Source: CAWIHK01 sp963835935 (GTDB lineage Bacteria; Bacteroidota; Ignavibacteria; UBA10030; CAVZMI01). From it: a stretch of DNA of 64,000 bases. Below the pieces are notes generated by a model. The model did not search any database and had not been told where the DNA came from. It saw only the letters and a program-made list of their open reading frames with translations. Positions 17,861 through 26,328 of this stretch are shown here, one piece after another. Location of the stretch: assembly GCA_963835935.1 (NCBI GenBank), contig CAWIHK010000002.1, positions 372,001-436,000 on the forward strand, written 5' to 3'. The translations under genes and the position numbers were made by a program. The stretch's first letter is position 1, and each line of letters begins with the position of its first letter.

Positions 17861-19941
17861 TTGTCATATCCTTCAAGTCTGTATTTGAACAATACGCGCT
17901 CCGGCACAAGATAACTCAATGCGGTATAATGAAATTCAAACTTGTCTGTTTCTGGTGAAATAATGAGTGGAAATTGAGAGGACATCACCCGCCCATCAAC
18001 AATTACATTCTCAATAAAAACCGGCGGTGCGAGTTCGTTTTTTTTAAATGACTTCGGATCGATCATTACTGCACCTTTCTTTGTAGCAAACCAGAGATGG
18101 CCATCTTGCGTCTTCCATTCTGCAGGCTGCCAATTCCCGAAGCATTCATCTGTCTTCATCCCGTCGGCGATGAGATAAACCTGAGGGTGCAGTTGATTTA
18201 TTCGTCCGTCTGCGTAATCATCAAGTTCCTTCCGACTCAAACGTCCGATTCCTCGCGGACTGCTCAACCAGAGATCTCCTTGATTATCTCCCAGAACACA
18301 ATAGATTTCATTTGTAAACAATCCGGCCTTTGTATTATATGTCGTGAACTTTCCGTCTCTGTATCGTAAAAGGCCGCTAAGCGGCGATGCGATCCAAAGA
18401 TTTCCCTGTCTATCGTCGTAAATAGAATTTACCCAGAGGTTTGACATCCCTTCGGCTTCTCCAACCATCGTACTCACACCATCTTTTATCCTTACAAGGC
18501 CGCGGGACCTGCCGATCCACAATACGCCTTCCGGATCGTAATAGAAACACGCAACGAATTCAGTGGAAGAATATATTTTACCGTCCGCAAGCATGTAAGG
18601 CTCGAGCTTGCCGTTTATATACCGACGAACCCCGATAGCATCGAGAAACAGGATCAGGCTCTTGTCATCCTCGGAAATCGCCGAAATAAATTTGACTGGC
18701 AGACCGGCGGTCGTATCGAAGCGTTCAATTTTGGAATTCTTCATATGAACCAACTGACCGTACTGACCGATCCAAAGGCTGCCGTCGCGTGCGGGAAATA
18801 TTGTTCCAACCGGAAAATGAAATATTTTTATTTTGCCGTTCTTAATTTTTGTGACGCTCGAACCCTGATCGCTTAGAATGCAAAGAGCGCCATCTTTGGT
18901 TTCAAGAACGCTGGAGACATAATCGTTGTCGAGTCCTTCGTAAGTTGTGTATGTTGTGATATTGACATTCTTGAATTGATTCAAACCATTCGAAGTGCAA
19001 ACCCACAAGCTGCCTTCACGATCCTCAGTAAAAAATAAAACATTGTCGTCAGTCAAACCATCAGAGGCTTTATAAACATTCCATTTGCCTTCACAAAAAC
19101 GGCTGAGCCCACCTCGTGTTCCCACCCAAAGATTTCCATCCCGATCTTCATAAATCGAATTAATCTGGTTGTTCGAGAGGCCATCGGCCGTAGTAAAGGT
19201 TTTTAATTTACCTTCTCTACATCGAACCAAACCATCAACTGTTCCAATCCACACACTCCCTTTTCGATCTGTATAAATCCAAGTAGTTACTTTGTTCGGC
19301 AAGCCGTTTTTCATTGTGATGCTTAAAATTTGTTTTGGCTGTTCTTCTTGAAAAACTCTTACTCCATCATGTGTGCCGACCCAAATTCTGCCTACCGAAT
19401 CTTCCGCTATGCCGGTAATATTGTTGGGAGTGATAGGGACAGAAATAAATTTTCCATCACCGAACCGATAAAGTCCAAACGACGTACTGAGCCAGATGTA
19501 ACCTCTGCGGCTTTCAAACACCGCATGAATGTTTCTCCCCATGATTCCATCGGCTTCAGTGAATCGGCGAACAACTCCATCCTTGAGACGGCAGATGCTG
19601 TTGAATCCGGTTCCGATCCAAAGAGTTCCATCTTTTCCTTCGCATAAGGCCGTCACGGATTCGAGATTTTTACTGTCTTCAGGATCTGTGCTAACCTGTT
19701 GGAAACGATTACCGTCAAAACGAAACAAGCCAGCCGATGTCCCAATCCAGAGGTACCCATCGCGAGTTTGAAGTGCTACATTAGCCGCGTTTGCCGGTAA
19801 TCCATTCTGACGGACCCACGCATTGTGTCCGTATTGATTTATAGTTTTAGTTGGATCAAGCGCAACAAGAGATGAAATGGCGCCAAGCTCGATAATCAGA
19901 ATCACTAATAATTGTACGCGGATCTTAAGATATCTATTCAA
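17380..19941 (-). CDS. Reg_prop/Y_Y_Y membrane sensor with four-cysteine module, array copy 3
   Basis: An 853-residue array member whose ATG overlaps the stop of copy 4 as ATGA (19938-19941), so translation of the two is coupled. The signal peptide (QLLVILIIELGAISSLVA) is followed by LDPTKTINQYGHNAWVRQNG. Blades include GNLWVGTRGGLSRFCEGKW and GSLWVCTSNGLNQFKNV, and the latter precedes a TTYEGLDNDYVSS segment shared with copies 4 and 8. The C-terminal 180 residues and tail equal those of copy 2. The Y_Y_Y, helix and CxxC pairs sit at the same relative positions as in copy 1. The coupling suggests that copies 3 and 4 are made in a fixed ratio and might pair. Confidence 0.85.
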   Translation of the reverse strand: MNRYLKIRVQLLVILIIELGAISSLVALDPTKTINQYGHNAWVRQNGLPANAANVALQTRDGYLWIGTSAGLFRFDGNRFQQVSTDPEDSKNLESVTALCEGKDGTLWIGTGFNSICRLKDGVVRRFTEADGIMGRNIHAVFESRRGYIWLSTSFGLYRFGDGKFISVPITPNNITGIAEDSVGRIWVGTHDGVRVFQEEQPKQILSITMKNGLPNKVTTWIYTDRKGSVWIGTVDGLVRCREGKLKTFTTADGLSNNQINSIYEDRDGNLWVGTRGGLSRFCEGKWNVYKASDGLTDDNVLFFTEDREGSLWVCTSNGLNQFKNVNITTYTTYEGLDNDYVSSVLETKDGALCILSDQGSSVTKIKNGKIKIFHFPVGTIFPARDGSLWIGQYGQLVHMKNSKIERFDTTAGLPVKFISAISEDDKSLILFLDAIGVRRYINGKLEPYMLADGKIYSSTEFVACFYYDPEGVLWIGRSRGLVRIKDGVSTMVGEAEGMSNLWVNSIYDDRQGNLWIASPLSGLLRYRDGKFTTYNTKAGLFTNEIYCVLGDNQGDLWLSSPRGIGRLSRKELDDYADGRINQLHPQVYLIADGMKTDECFGNWQPAEWKTQDGHLWFATKKGAVMIDPKSFKKNELAPPVFIENVIVDGRVMSSQFPLIISPETDKFEFHYTALSYLVPERVLFKYRLEGYDKEWVDVQTRRVAYYTNLPPGDYRFRVMACNNDSVWNEAGASYEFTLKPHFYQTYLFYGLTILFLIGIIYGVIQLRLWQHVKKEEVLHKRIHEAMANIKMLGGLIPICAHCKKIRDDRGYWDRLEEYIQDHSEAKFSHSICPECMEKFYPKVSQTKKSSEI

Positions 19942-22511
19942 CGCACACCTTTCGATTCATCTTTATTCGAAGCGGATATACCCGGATAAAGTTCCTCAAG
20001 GCACTGCGGACAGATACTATGTGAAAACTTTGCTTCCGAATGACTTTGAACGTATTTTTCGATTTGATCCCAATATCCTTTATCGTCTCGTATTTTCTTG
20101 CACTTCGCACAAATAGGAATCAATCCACCCAACATTTTTATATTTGCAAGCGCTTCATGGATTCGCGACTGAAGTTCTTTTTCTTTCTTCACGTGCTGCC
20201 ACAATCGTAATCGGATCAGGCCGTAGACAATAACGCAAAATACGAGGGCCATCAATCCATAGAACCAGTACGTCTGATAATAATGAGGTGCAAGGTTGAA
20301 TGTGATGTCCGCGGTTGTCTGGCTCCAGAGTCCGTCATTGTTGCATGCCATCACACGGAATCGGTATTTGCCTGGCGGAAGATTTGTGTAATACGCAACA
20401 CGGCGTGTTTTCGCATCTACCCATTCACGATCGTACCCTTCAAGTTTATATTTGAATAATACTCGTTCCGGCACAAGATAACTCAGTGCAGTATAATGAA
20501 ATTCAAATTTGTCTGCGTCAGGTTCGAGGTTGATCGACTGGTTTATCGGTATCATTCGTTGATCCACAACGAGTTGTTCAACAAAAACCGGCGGCGGAAT
20601 CTCATTCTTTCGGAATGCATTCGGATCAATCATCACTGCACCTTTTTTCGTTGCAAACCAGATATGTCCATCATGCGTTTTGCAACCGTTAGGCTGCCAT
20701 GAATCGAAGCATTCATCCGTCTTCATCCCGTCTGCTATTACATAGACTTCAGAATGAATTGAGGTAATTCTACCTTCAGCATAATCATCGAGTTCTTTGC
20801 AATTGACACGCCCAATTCCTTTCGGACTGCTCAACCAAAAATATCCTTGTTCATCGCCTACCACACAGTAGATTTCGTCATTGAATAATCCGATCGTAGT
20901 GTTATAAGCGACAAATTTACCGTCTTTGTAGCGAGTGAGCCCGCCTTTGGGAGAACTAATCCACAAAGTTCCTTGATGATCTTCATAAATAGAACTAACC
21001 CAATCACCTGCCATACCATTTGCAGAGGAATATTTCGTAGTGTCTCCATTTTCTATTTTCATGAGCCAGACGGGTGTTCCTACCCAAAGGATATTATTAT
21101 GTTGTGAATAGAAAAAAGTGACATACTCCTGAGCGGGATATTGTTTCCCACCTTTCAATAGATATGGTGTCAAATGCTCATTTATAAATCTAAAAATTCC
21201 GGCATGATCGCTATATATGATGAGACTTTTATTGTCCTCAGTGATAGCCAATATCCATTTCTTCGGGAAACCCGCCTTTGCGCCAAAACTTTTAATTTGT
21301 CCGTTTTTGATTCTATAAAGAACCGCATTCTGTCCCATCCATAGATTTCCATCTTGCGATGCAAAAGCTGGCCCGACTGGAATGTTACTGTTCCTGTTTA
21401 TTTCTCCATTCTTCAACCTAGTGATGCTTCTTCCTTGAACGCTTAAAATATACAGGCTTCCATCGGGCACTTCAACTACACTCGAAACAAAGTTATTATC
21501 GAGACCATCGTAAGTTGTGTATGTAGTGAGACTGACATCTTTAAATTGATTCAAACCGTTGGATGTGCCTACCCAAAAGCTGCCTTCGTTATCCTCGGCA
21601 AATGAGAGAACATTGTTATCTGTAAGTCCATCTGAATCTGTATAAATCATCCAATGGGAATTGAAGAAGCGGTTGAGCCCTTTTCGTGTGCCTACCCACA
21701 GATTGCCATCCTTGTCTTCGTAGATTGCATTGATATAGTTGTCCGACAAACCATCCTTGACATCGAATGCAATTAACTTTCCATTGTTACATCGTACCAG
21801 ACCATGAGCTGTGCCGATCCAGACATTTGAATGATGATCTGAATATACAACCGTGGCTACGTTGTCCGGCAAACCATCTTTAGTTTTCAGAGAAATAATT
21901 TTATCCGGGCCATCGATTTTTATTATTCTCACACCGTCGTGTGTGCCGACCCAGATTCTGCCAAGCGAATCCTCGGCAAGTCCAGTGATATAATTTGGAT
22001 TTGTAAGGATCGGCTCGAACTTGCCGTCGACATATTTGTAAACCCCCATAGACGTACCGACAATGAGATGACCCTCACGATCCTCGATTATTTCTTGTGA
22101 TTGAATTCCATAGATCGAGATTGTCCAGTGCTTGAGGCGTTTAAGGCCATCGAACAATGTCCCGATCCAAAGACTGCTGTCATTCGATTCATATAGCGTA
22201 GAGACTGTTTGGTGAGTTTTTTCATTTTTGCTATTTGTGCTCATCTCCAGAAAGTTCATCCCATCAAATCGGAATAAACCCGCCGATGTGCCAAACCAAA
22301 GATATCCATCTTTAGTTTGGGAGATGGCATTAACGGCATCTGCTGGTAATCCATTCTGGCGGACCCACATATTGTGTCCATATTGATTAATCGATTTGGT
22401 AGGATCGAGAGCGAACACGCGCGATGTAGTGACGAAAATAATTCCAAGAACAAGTGTAAGTAATATATGGATTTTCATCTTGCGCATAAAGTTATACAAA
22501 AGTCGGCACAT
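19938..22511 (-). CDS. Reg_prop/Y_Y_Y membrane sensor with four-cysteine module, array copy 4
   Basis: An 857-residue array member. The start is uncertain: 22511 is the longest reading, but ATGs at 22487 and 22478 (MKIHILLTLVLGIIFVTT) give a more ordinary signal peptide. An early blade is shortened (LKHWTISIYGIQSQEIIED), so the spacing between blades 2 and 3 differs from copies 1-3. Other blades are regular (GNLWVGTRKGLNRFFNSHW). The cysteine module reads LIPICAKCKKIRDDKGYW and HSICPQC. The acidic/basic tail SNKDESKGVR overlaps the start of copy 3. Upstream are 246 bases with a triple direct repeat, then the decayed copy 5. Confidence 0.83.
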   Translation of the reverse strand: MCRLLYNFMRKMKIHILLTLVLGIIFVTTSRVFALDPTKSINQYGHNMWVRQNGLPADAVNAISQTKDGYLWFGTSAGLFRFDGMNFLEMSTNSKNEKTHQTVSTLYESNDSSLWIGTLFDGLKRLKHWTISIYGIQSQEIIEDREGHLIVGTSMGVYKYVDGKFEPILTNPNYITGLAEDSLGRIWVGTHDGVRIIKIDGPDKIISLKTKDGLPDNVATVVYSDHHSNVWIGTAHGLVRCNNGKLIAFDVKDGLSDNYINAIYEDKDGNLWVGTRKGLNRFFNSHWMIYTDSDGLTDNNVLSFAEDNEGSFWVGTSNGLNQFKDVSLTTYTTYDGLDNNFVSSVVEVPDGSLYILSVQGRSITRLKNGEINRNSNIPVGPAFASQDGNLWMGQNAVLYRIKNGQIKSFGAKAGFPKKWILAITEDNKSLIIYSDHAGIFRFINEHLTPYLLKGGKQYPAQEYVTFFYSQHNNILWVGTPVWLMKIENGDTTKYSSANGMAGDWVSSIYEDHQGTLWISSPKGGLTRYKDGKFVAYNTTIGLFNDEIYCVVGDEQGYFWLSSPKGIGRVNCKELDDYAEGRITSIHSEVYVIADGMKTDECFDSWQPNGCKTHDGHIWFATKKGAVMIDPNAFRKNEIPPPVFVEQLVVDQRMIPINQSINLEPDADKFEFHYTALSYLVPERVLFKYKLEGYDREWVDAKTRRVAYYTNLPPGKYRFRVMACNNDGLWSQTTADITFNLAPHYYQTYWFYGLMALVFCVIVYGLIRLRLWQHVKKEKELQSRIHEALANIKMLGGLIPICAKCKKIRDDKGYWDQIEKYVQSHSEAKFSHSICPQCLEELYPGISASNKDESKGVR

Positions 22512-22607
22512 TGCTATGGTAATCCATTACCGAATATTGTCTTCCGAAATTCACCAATCCAATCATATTTCTATTTCTTGAAGTTAACTTTATTATCGAC
22601 TGAAATC

Positions 22608-22687
22608 AATAATTACTTAAAATAGTAAGGCAGAATTAATCACTTAGAATAATAAGGCAGAACTAATTACCTAAAATATTAAGTAAG
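22608..22687. repeat. Three imperfect 26-27 bp tandem repeats
   Basis: Units at 22608-22633, 22634-22660 and 22661-22687 share the pattern AATTACTTAAAATA then TAAGGCAG, with a few changes each. They lie in the 246-base spacer upstream of array copy 4, which also holds an AT-rich stretch but no gene. Three evenly spaced sites could be protein-binding sites controlling copy 4; that is a guess from position. Confidence 0.6.
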
Positions 22688-22757
22688 AAAAATAACACAT
22701 ATCTTGACGATGATTCGACATATCTTACGGTTTACATCATGTCTAATCTTTAGATTC

Positions 22758-25310
22758 TTAATTTTTAGTTTCTAACTCTCTAGAGAGAGCTATTTCCGGA
22801 TAAAGTTTGGCGAGACATTCAGGACAAATACTATGTGAAAACTTTGCTTCTGAATGAACTTGTACGTATTGTTCGATTTGATCCCAATATCCTTTATCAT
22901 TTCGTTTTTTTTGCAATTCGCACAAATTGGAATCAATCCACCCAATATTTTTATATGTGCAAGCGCTTCCTCGATTTTTAATCGAAGTTCTTTTTCTTTC
23001 TTCAAGTGCTGCCACAATCGTAATCGGATTAGGCCGTACACAATACCGCAAAACACAACTGCCATCAATCCATAGAACCAGTATGTTTGATAAAAATGAG
23101 GTGCAAGGTTGAACGTGATGCTTGCTACTGTCTGGCTCCAGAGACCATCATTGTTGCATGCCATCACACAAAATCGATAATCGCCAGGTGGAAGGTTTGT
23201 ATAATACGCAACTCTTCGGGTCTGCGCATCCACCCAATCGCGATCGTGGCCTTCCAGTTTATATTTAAATAATACGCGCTGCGGTACTATATAACTTAAC
23301 GCAGTATAATGAAATTCAATCTTGTCCGCATCAGCATCGAGGCTGATCGATTGATTTATCGGCATCGTTTTTTGATCAACGACTAGTTTTTTCGATATAA
23401 ACTGGCGGCGGAATTATATTTTTCTGGAATGATTTCGGATCAACCATTACCGCGCCACACAGTGTCGCGAACCAGATATGTCCATCGGTTCCTTTCCAAC
23501 CTCCGCCGTAACACTCGTCGGTTTTCATTCCATCCGCGATGCCATACATCTGCGAATGAATCGACTCAATTTTACCATCGGCGAAATCATCCAGTTCTTT
23601 TGAATCGAGTCGTCCGATGCCTCGTGAACTACAAAGCCACAAATTATCGTCATCGTCACCTACAACGCTATAGATCTCGTCGGAAAATAATCCTCTCTTT
23701 ATATCATAGGCAATAAATTTTCCATCCCTAAATCGTGTGAGACCGCCTTGCACCGAGCTAATCCATAAATTTCCTTTATGATCCTCGTAGAATGATGTCG
23801 TCCAGTTACCTGCCAAACCATCAGCCGTCGTATAGTTTGTCGAATTGCCATTTTCAATTTTCATGAGCCCGCCGTCGGTGCTGATCTATAATATGTTCTT
23901 CCCTTGACGATGAAAACAAAACACGTATTCGTCAGCAGGAAATCTTTTACCACCGCGCAAAAGATATGGTGAGAGATGCCCGTCTTTAAACCGGAATATA
24001 CCCATATGGTCGATATAGATTATCAAACTTTTTTCATCTTCAGTAATTGCGGATATCCATTTCAACGGTAAACCTGTTTGCTCATCGTATCGTTTCATCT
24101 GTCTATTTTTTATTTGAATTAATAATGCATTTTGTCCCATCCATAGGGAACCATCATGCGCAACGTATGATGGCCCAACCTGCAAGTTGGCAATTTTTTT
24201 GATGATTCCGTTAGTTAATCGGCAGATGCTCTCACCTTTGTCGCTAAAAAAGTAGATGCTCTTATCGGGGGTTTCAACCACATTTACAATTGAATTGTTA
24301 GTGAGGCCGTCAAACGTTGTGTATGCAGGAATATTCACATCCTTGAATTGGTTCAAACCGTTCGATGTGCCTACCCACAGACTCCCTTCCCGATCTTCTA
24401 CTAATGTTCACACATCGTTATCGGATAGTCCATCCAACATAGTGTATATTGACCATTTATTATTGGCGAAACGGATGAGACCATTTCGAGTTCCGATCCA
24501 GATATTTCCATCATGATCTTGATTAATTGTAGTAGCGCTATTATACGGAAGTCCATCTTTCTTGGTATAAGTAATGAACTTGCCTTTCTTCCATTCTGTT
24601 ATTCCGCTGTCTGAACCAATCCAGACATTCCCATCCCGGTCTGTATAGGTAAACGAAATTGATGAATCTAACAATCCATCTGCAACTGTAATACTACGAA
24701 TCTTTTCGGGATTACATTCATCAATAATTCTAATTCCGTGCTGTGTTCCAATCCAAAATCTACCAAGTGAATCCATCGTAGCACCTGTGATATAATTTGG
24801 ATTAGCGAGAAGCGTCTTGAATTTACCATCAAGATATTGAAAAAAACCGATGGGTGTTGCGATCATAAGACTCCCATAACGTCCCTCAATAATATAGTAT
24901 ATCTGAACGTCATGGAATCCTTCTTTCAAACCATATACAAATATCTTCCCATTTAAAAACCTCCGAAGTCCATGACTTCTTGTCCCTATCCATAAACTTC
25001 CATCATGAGTTTCGCATAACGCGAAGATGCATTCGTTTGTCAGTACATTTTCGGGATTTGTGCTTACTTGATTGAAACAAACTCCATCGAATCTGTACAA
25101 ACCCGACGTTGTCCCAAACCACATATAGCCATCTTTTGTTTGAAGGGCAATATTCACCGCACTCGAAGGGAGACCGTTGGTTCGGTTCCAAACCACATGT
25201 CCGTACTGACCAATGGATCTTTTCGGATTGAGAGCAAATACCGAGGAGTTTGTGACAAATATGATCAGTAACTACAAGATAACTCGAATATGTTGCATAT
25301 TGGTATTCAT
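22758..25310 (-). pseudogene. Decayed Reg_prop/Y_Y_Y sensor, array copy 5
   Basis: The full paralogue can be followed from ATG 25310 to 22758 but carries five lesions. In-frame stops: TAG at 25272-25274 inside the signal peptide, TGA at 24408-24410 (a blade, where relatives have Leu) and TAG at 23886-23888 (where relatives have Trp in LWVGT). Frameshifts: one extra A in the run at 23387-23392 after VYIEK, and one missing base in the eight-base run at 22905-22912 inside the CKKIRND motif. Restoring these gives an uninterrupted protein of about 850 residues with the usual Y_Y_Y and cysteine module (NDKGYWDQIEQYV, HSICPEC). Use of two different stop codons and frameshifts argues against recoding. 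It lies between copy 4 and the HEAT-like gene. Confidence 0.88.
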
Positions 25311-25416
25311 GTTACCAAAATCCGATCTTCTCTATTACGTATTACAAACAACAATATTCCTTAAAATACAAAAAAATGATGCTTGTATCTATTATCGGAT
25401 CGAATAATCGTGTTCT

Positions 25417-25935
25417 TTATATTTCCTCTATCAGCTTCAAGATTTTCTTTCCCCGTGATCGTATTGCCGGACCGCCATATGGGAGCATCTGTTGAATCAC
25501 CAATTTCAATTCTCGTTTTAAGTCTGGCTCATTTTTTGCGATGCGTTCTAAAACAGACATCGAAAAAACCTTAACTGCAATAGATGCAACCGGCGAATAA
25601 AGAAAATCGAAACAAATCGCCGCTACTTCGCCTTGCAGTGAAGTAGGAATATCTACAAACTGAAGAATATGCAAAACATTACGACTCACTGCATTATGAA
25701 CATTTGATTCCTGCATTTTTTTAATCATCTGTTTAAACCATGGATATACAAGTTCGGGATGGCAATCTGCACAGTGACTAATACTCCACACTGCTCTCTG
25801 TGTTGTACGGTAATCTCCCTTTAAAAATAATTTCATCAATTGTCCGAATCGTTTTTTGTCATTTCCCACCCACTTGGCAATTTTCAACGCTTGCGCCTTC
25901 GAGTGTTCACGTAAGACTTCGGTTTCAATATCCAT
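25417..25935 (-). CDS. HEAT-repeat-like helical protein
   Basis: A 172-residue cytosolic protein with no signal peptide. It is built of paired helices with the spacing of HEAT/ARM repeats: DYRTTQRAVWSISHCADCHP, then HNAVSRNVLHILQFVDIP, then SPVASIAVKVFSMSVLERIA and IRSRGKKILKLIEEI. The Arg/Trp at the start of a helix (RAVWSIS) and the Pro-containing turns are typical. Such small proteins usually serve as protein-protein adaptors; no specific family is recognised and no catalytic residues are evident. It is inserted in the sensor array between copies 5 and 6, on the same strand, exactly where the two sequence subgroups of the array meet. The ATG at 25935 has no clear ribosome site. Confidence 0.7.
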   Translation of the reverse strand: MDIETEVLREHSKAQALKIAKWVGNDKKRFGQLMKLFLKGDYRTTQRAVWSISHCADCHPELVYPWFKQMIKKMQESNVHNAVSRNVLHILQFVDIPTSLQGEVAAICFDFLYSPVASIAVKVFSMSVLERIAKNEPDLKRELKLVIQQMLPYGGPAIRSRGKKILKLIEEI

Positions 25936-26328
25936 TCATTTACAAAATTTAGTTTAAGTTTCCCAAACGTTGCATAGCCACAACAAAAACAAGTTAAATT
26001 CCTCTAAAATGAATCCCTTTGGAACAAGTTCCAATCTTCAAGTTCCTCCGAAGGAGTCCTTCGGACAAACAAACTCTAAAATACAAATTTAAAACTAAAA
26101 GAAATGACGTATCATCAAATCCTTGAGATTTAGATTTTTGAACTTGGATTTTGTTTGGAGTTTGTCATTTGGAATTTGGAGCTTATTATTACAGTCAAAA
26201 GATTTTTACTTTCGCCTGTCGAAAGCATTACTTCGTAAAGAGGCATGCCGTCGGTCCATTGCATAAATACAACTTTTAAAAGACTAATACAGTGAATTTG
26301 CCTGGCAGAAAGCAATTTACTGTTTATA
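25936..26328. other. 393-bp spacer with palindromes, no gene
   Basis: The spacer between array copy 6 and the HEAT-like gene. A perfect nine-base inverted repeat, TCCGAAGGA-G-TCCTTCGGA, lies at 26047-26065, and GGAAC-AA-GTTCC lies just before it. Further on is a low-complexity stretch made of repeated TTTGGA and TTTGGAGTT words (about 26145-26185). The palindromes are of the REP type found between genes; a minus-strand terminator role is possible, but there is no T run. I see no open frame of value. Confidence 0.5.

Noticed and set aside
23886..24410. Stop-codon recoding in array copy 5
   Set aside because: UGA and UAG both occur in place of different residues (Leu, Trp) and are accompanied by frameshifts, while intact paralogues use normal codons; decay explains it better.
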